From NCBI RefSeq assembly GCF_000192475.1, contig NZ_AEYW01000004.1:1-64000 (forward strand): 64,000 nt of DNA. The letters are read 5' to 3'. Within the stretch, counting starts at the first letter, position 1, and each line of letters opens with the position of its first letter. The position numbers and the translations under genes were made by a program. Positions 62,664 to 64,000 of this stretch are shown piece by piece. The notes beneath the pieces were generated by a model. It ran no database searches. It was not told where the DNA came from and was given only the letters and a program-made list of their open reading frames with translations. This DNA is from Ruegeria conchae. Lineage in GTDB: Bacteria; Pseudomonadota; Alphaproteobacteria; Rhodobacterales; Rhodobacteraceae.

Positions 62664-63767
62664 ATGGCAGATATCGGCATTGGCATTCTGGGCGGCGGGT
62701 ATATGGGTAAGGCCCATGCGGTCGCCATGTCTTCGGTCGGGGCAGTGTTCAACACCGCTTTGCGCCCGCGACTTGAGATGGTGTGCGCATCCTCGCCAGA
62801 AAGCGCCGAGCGTTATCGTCAGTCTTATGGATTCGCGCGTTCGACAGATAGCTGGCGCGAGCTTGTGAGCGATCCGAAGGTCGAGGCGGTTGTGATCGCC
62901 ACCCCTCAGGAAACGCATCGCGAGATTGCTCTGGCAGCCTTTGCGCTGGGTAAGCCGGTTTTATGCGAGAAACCCCTGGGCGCATCGATGGAAGATGGCG
63001 ATGCCATGGTGGCTGCGGCAGAGGCCTCAGGTTTGACCAACATGGTCGGATTCAACTATATCCGCACACCCGCCAGCCAACATGCTCGTCAGTTGATCGC
63101 CAATGGTGAGATCGGTGACATCACATGGTTTCGCGGCGAGCATACCGAAGATTTTTATGCCGACCCGCAGGCACCGGCGACCTGGCGTACATCTGGAATG
63201 TCCAACGGGACGATGGGCGATCTAGCGCCACACATGATAAACGCGGCGCTAGCCCTAATTGGGCCAATCGAGCGCGTGATGGCCGAGGTTGAAACGGTTC
63301 ATAAAACCCGCCCGGGTGGTGAAGTGGATAACGACGATCACGCCCAGATGATGGTGCGCTTCGCGAACGGGGCGATGGGATCGATGTATTTCAGCCGCAT
63401 CGCGACCGGACGCAAGATGGGATACGCCTACGAGATCAGCGGCACCAAGGGTGCGATCCGGTTTGATCAGGAGGATCAGAACGCATTGTGGCTCTACCGC
63501 ATGGAAGGCCCCGAGTCCGAACGCGGCTTCCGCAAAATCCTGACCGGACCCGCCCATCCGGACTATGAGCCGTTCTGTCAGGGCCCTGGCCATGGCACGG
63601 GCTATCAGGATCAGATCATCATCGAAGCGCGTGATTTCCTGCGCGCGATCGAGACAGGCAAGCCGGTTTGGCCGACCTTCCGTGACGGGCATGAGGTCAA
63701 CCGGATCGTTGCTGCGGCGCTGGCGTCGTCGGCGGATGAAAACTGGAAAAACATCGAAGATTTCTGA
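62664..63767 (+). CDS. Gfo/Idh/MocA-family dehydrogenase of the inositol locus
   Basis: A 367-residue oxidoreductase with GILGGGYMGKAHAVAM as NAD-binding motif and the catalytic CEKPLG (about residue 95). It differs from the neighbouring iolG, and its C-terminal part (HTEDFYADPQAPATWRTSGM, DDHAQMMVRFANGAMGS) is of the scyllo-inositol/other sugar dehydrogenase type. GGAGGAGGG upstream supports ATG 62664. It starts a plus-strand arm followed by iolE. It may oxidise a different inositol isomer. Confidence 0.82.
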   Translation: MADIGIGILGGGYMGKAHAVAMSSVGAVFNTALRPRLEMVCASSPESAERYRQSYGFARSTDSWRELVSDPKVEAVVIATPQETHREIALAAFALGKPVLCEKPLGASMEDGDAMVAAAEASGLTNMVGFNYIRTPASQHARQLIANGEIGDITWFRGEHTEDFYADPQAPATWRTSGMSNGTMGDLAPHMINAALALIGPIERVMAEVETVHKTRPGGEVDNDDHAQMMVRFANGAMGSMYFSRIATGRKMGYAYEISGTKGAIRFDQEDQNALWLYRMEGPESERGFRKILTGPAHPDYEPFCQGPGHGTGYQDQIIIEARDFLRAIETGKPVWPTFRDGHEVNRIVAAALASSADENWKNIEDF

Positions 63768-63786
63768 GCATCGGAGACAAGACAAG

Positions 63787-64000
63787 ATGAGCATCAGAAT
63801 TGGTAATGCGCCCTGTTCCTGGGGCGTGGAATTCGCGCTGGACCCGCGCAATCCGCATTGGAAAACCGTTCTCAGCGACTGTGCCCAGGCTGGGTACAAG
63901 GGCATCGAACTGGGCCCAGTGGGCTTTATGCCTGAAGACCCAGCAGTTCTGGCCGATGCGCTTGCCGAGCATGATCTGGAATTGATCGGGGGCGTGGTGT
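63787..64000 (+). CDS. iolE: 2-keto-myo-inositol dehydratase, 5' part
   Basis: The first 71 codons of a TIM-barrel protein of the IolE/xylose-isomerase-like family are present: IGNAPCSWGVEFALDPRNP, DCAQAGYKGIELGPVGFMP. It continues past the window. It follows the dehydrogenase gene by 19 bp. With the adjacent inositol genes it is most likely inosose dehydratase. Confidence 0.78.
   Translation, partial: MSIRIGNAPCSWGVEFALDPRNPHWKTVLSDCAQAGYKGIELGPVGFMPEDPAVLADALAEHDLELIGGVV

Noticed and set aside
1-64000. CRISPR array or tRNA gene
   Set aside because: No spaced direct repeats of 25-40 bases and no T-loop plus CCA-end tRNA pattern were seen by eye.

Overview
The window looks like chromosome or chromid DNA of a marine alphaproteobacterium of the Roseobacter group (Rhodobacteraceae). 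I infer this from the gene families: a complete myo-inositol catabolic operon, phosphonate-type and Fbp/Afu-type ABC transporters, OprB-type porin, class III cyclases, and many tightly overlapping operons with ATGA/TAATG junctions. There is no rRNA or recognisable tRNA, no intact transposase, no integrase and no CRISPR array.

Layout. 0-16.5 kb: an alpha/beta hydrolase, an L,D-transpeptidase, a large AsmA-like protein, two overlapping MscS channels, and a periplasmic set (two paralogous secreted amidohydrolases, a GYD protein, an OprB-like porin) with an AraC regulator and a DoxX-like protein. It lies between two diverged direct copies of a ~250-bp repeat that carries phased 13-bp iterons. 16.5-22 kb: small-molecule enzymes (NTF2-like, methyltransferase, SDR), a frameshifted monooxygenase, a rhodanese without its cysteine, and an adenylate cyclase with TPR-like repeats. 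22-28.4 kb: an accessory, decaying zone with pseudogenes (methyltransferase, membrane protein, RadC, phage-like protein, HigA fragment), small secreted proteins and short membrane peptides. Several of the broken frames are interrupted by TAG. 28.4-31.6 kb: an MbnP/MbnH-like copper pair behind a secreted beta-propeller. 31.9-32.1 kb: a candidate small RNA with its own extended -10 promoter and terminator. 33.9-35.3 kb: a truncated haemoglobin and an adenylate cyclase in one transcription unit. 35.4-41.8 kb: methyltransferase and hydrolase divergent from a PAS hybrid histidine kinase/response regulator pair, with six TGAAACA sites in the shared promoter, then a P450 with an unusual I-helix.

41.9-53.1 kb reads as a locus for scavenging phosphorylated organics: an inositol-monophosphatase-family enzyme, a histidine phosphatase, an AfuABC-like sugar-phosphate/iron transporter, a divergent DeoR regulator with a perfect inverted repeat upstream, a PhnDCEE-type transporter and a HAD hydrolase. 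53.2-54.9 kb holds a stand-alone flavin-dependent tryptophan-halogenase-family gene, followed by ~1.2 kb of relics including an IS3 orfA fragment. 56.2-64 kb is the inositol locus: iolD-phyH-iolC-iolB-iolJ-iolG on the minus strand and a second Gfo/Idh/MocA dehydrogenase plus iolE on the plus strand, with an 18-bp LacI-type palindrome between the two arms. A PhyH-family dioxygenase is embedded in the operon. The methylmalonate-semialdehyde dehydrogenase gene (iolA) is not in the window.

All functional names come from reading motifs and context; no database search was possible.
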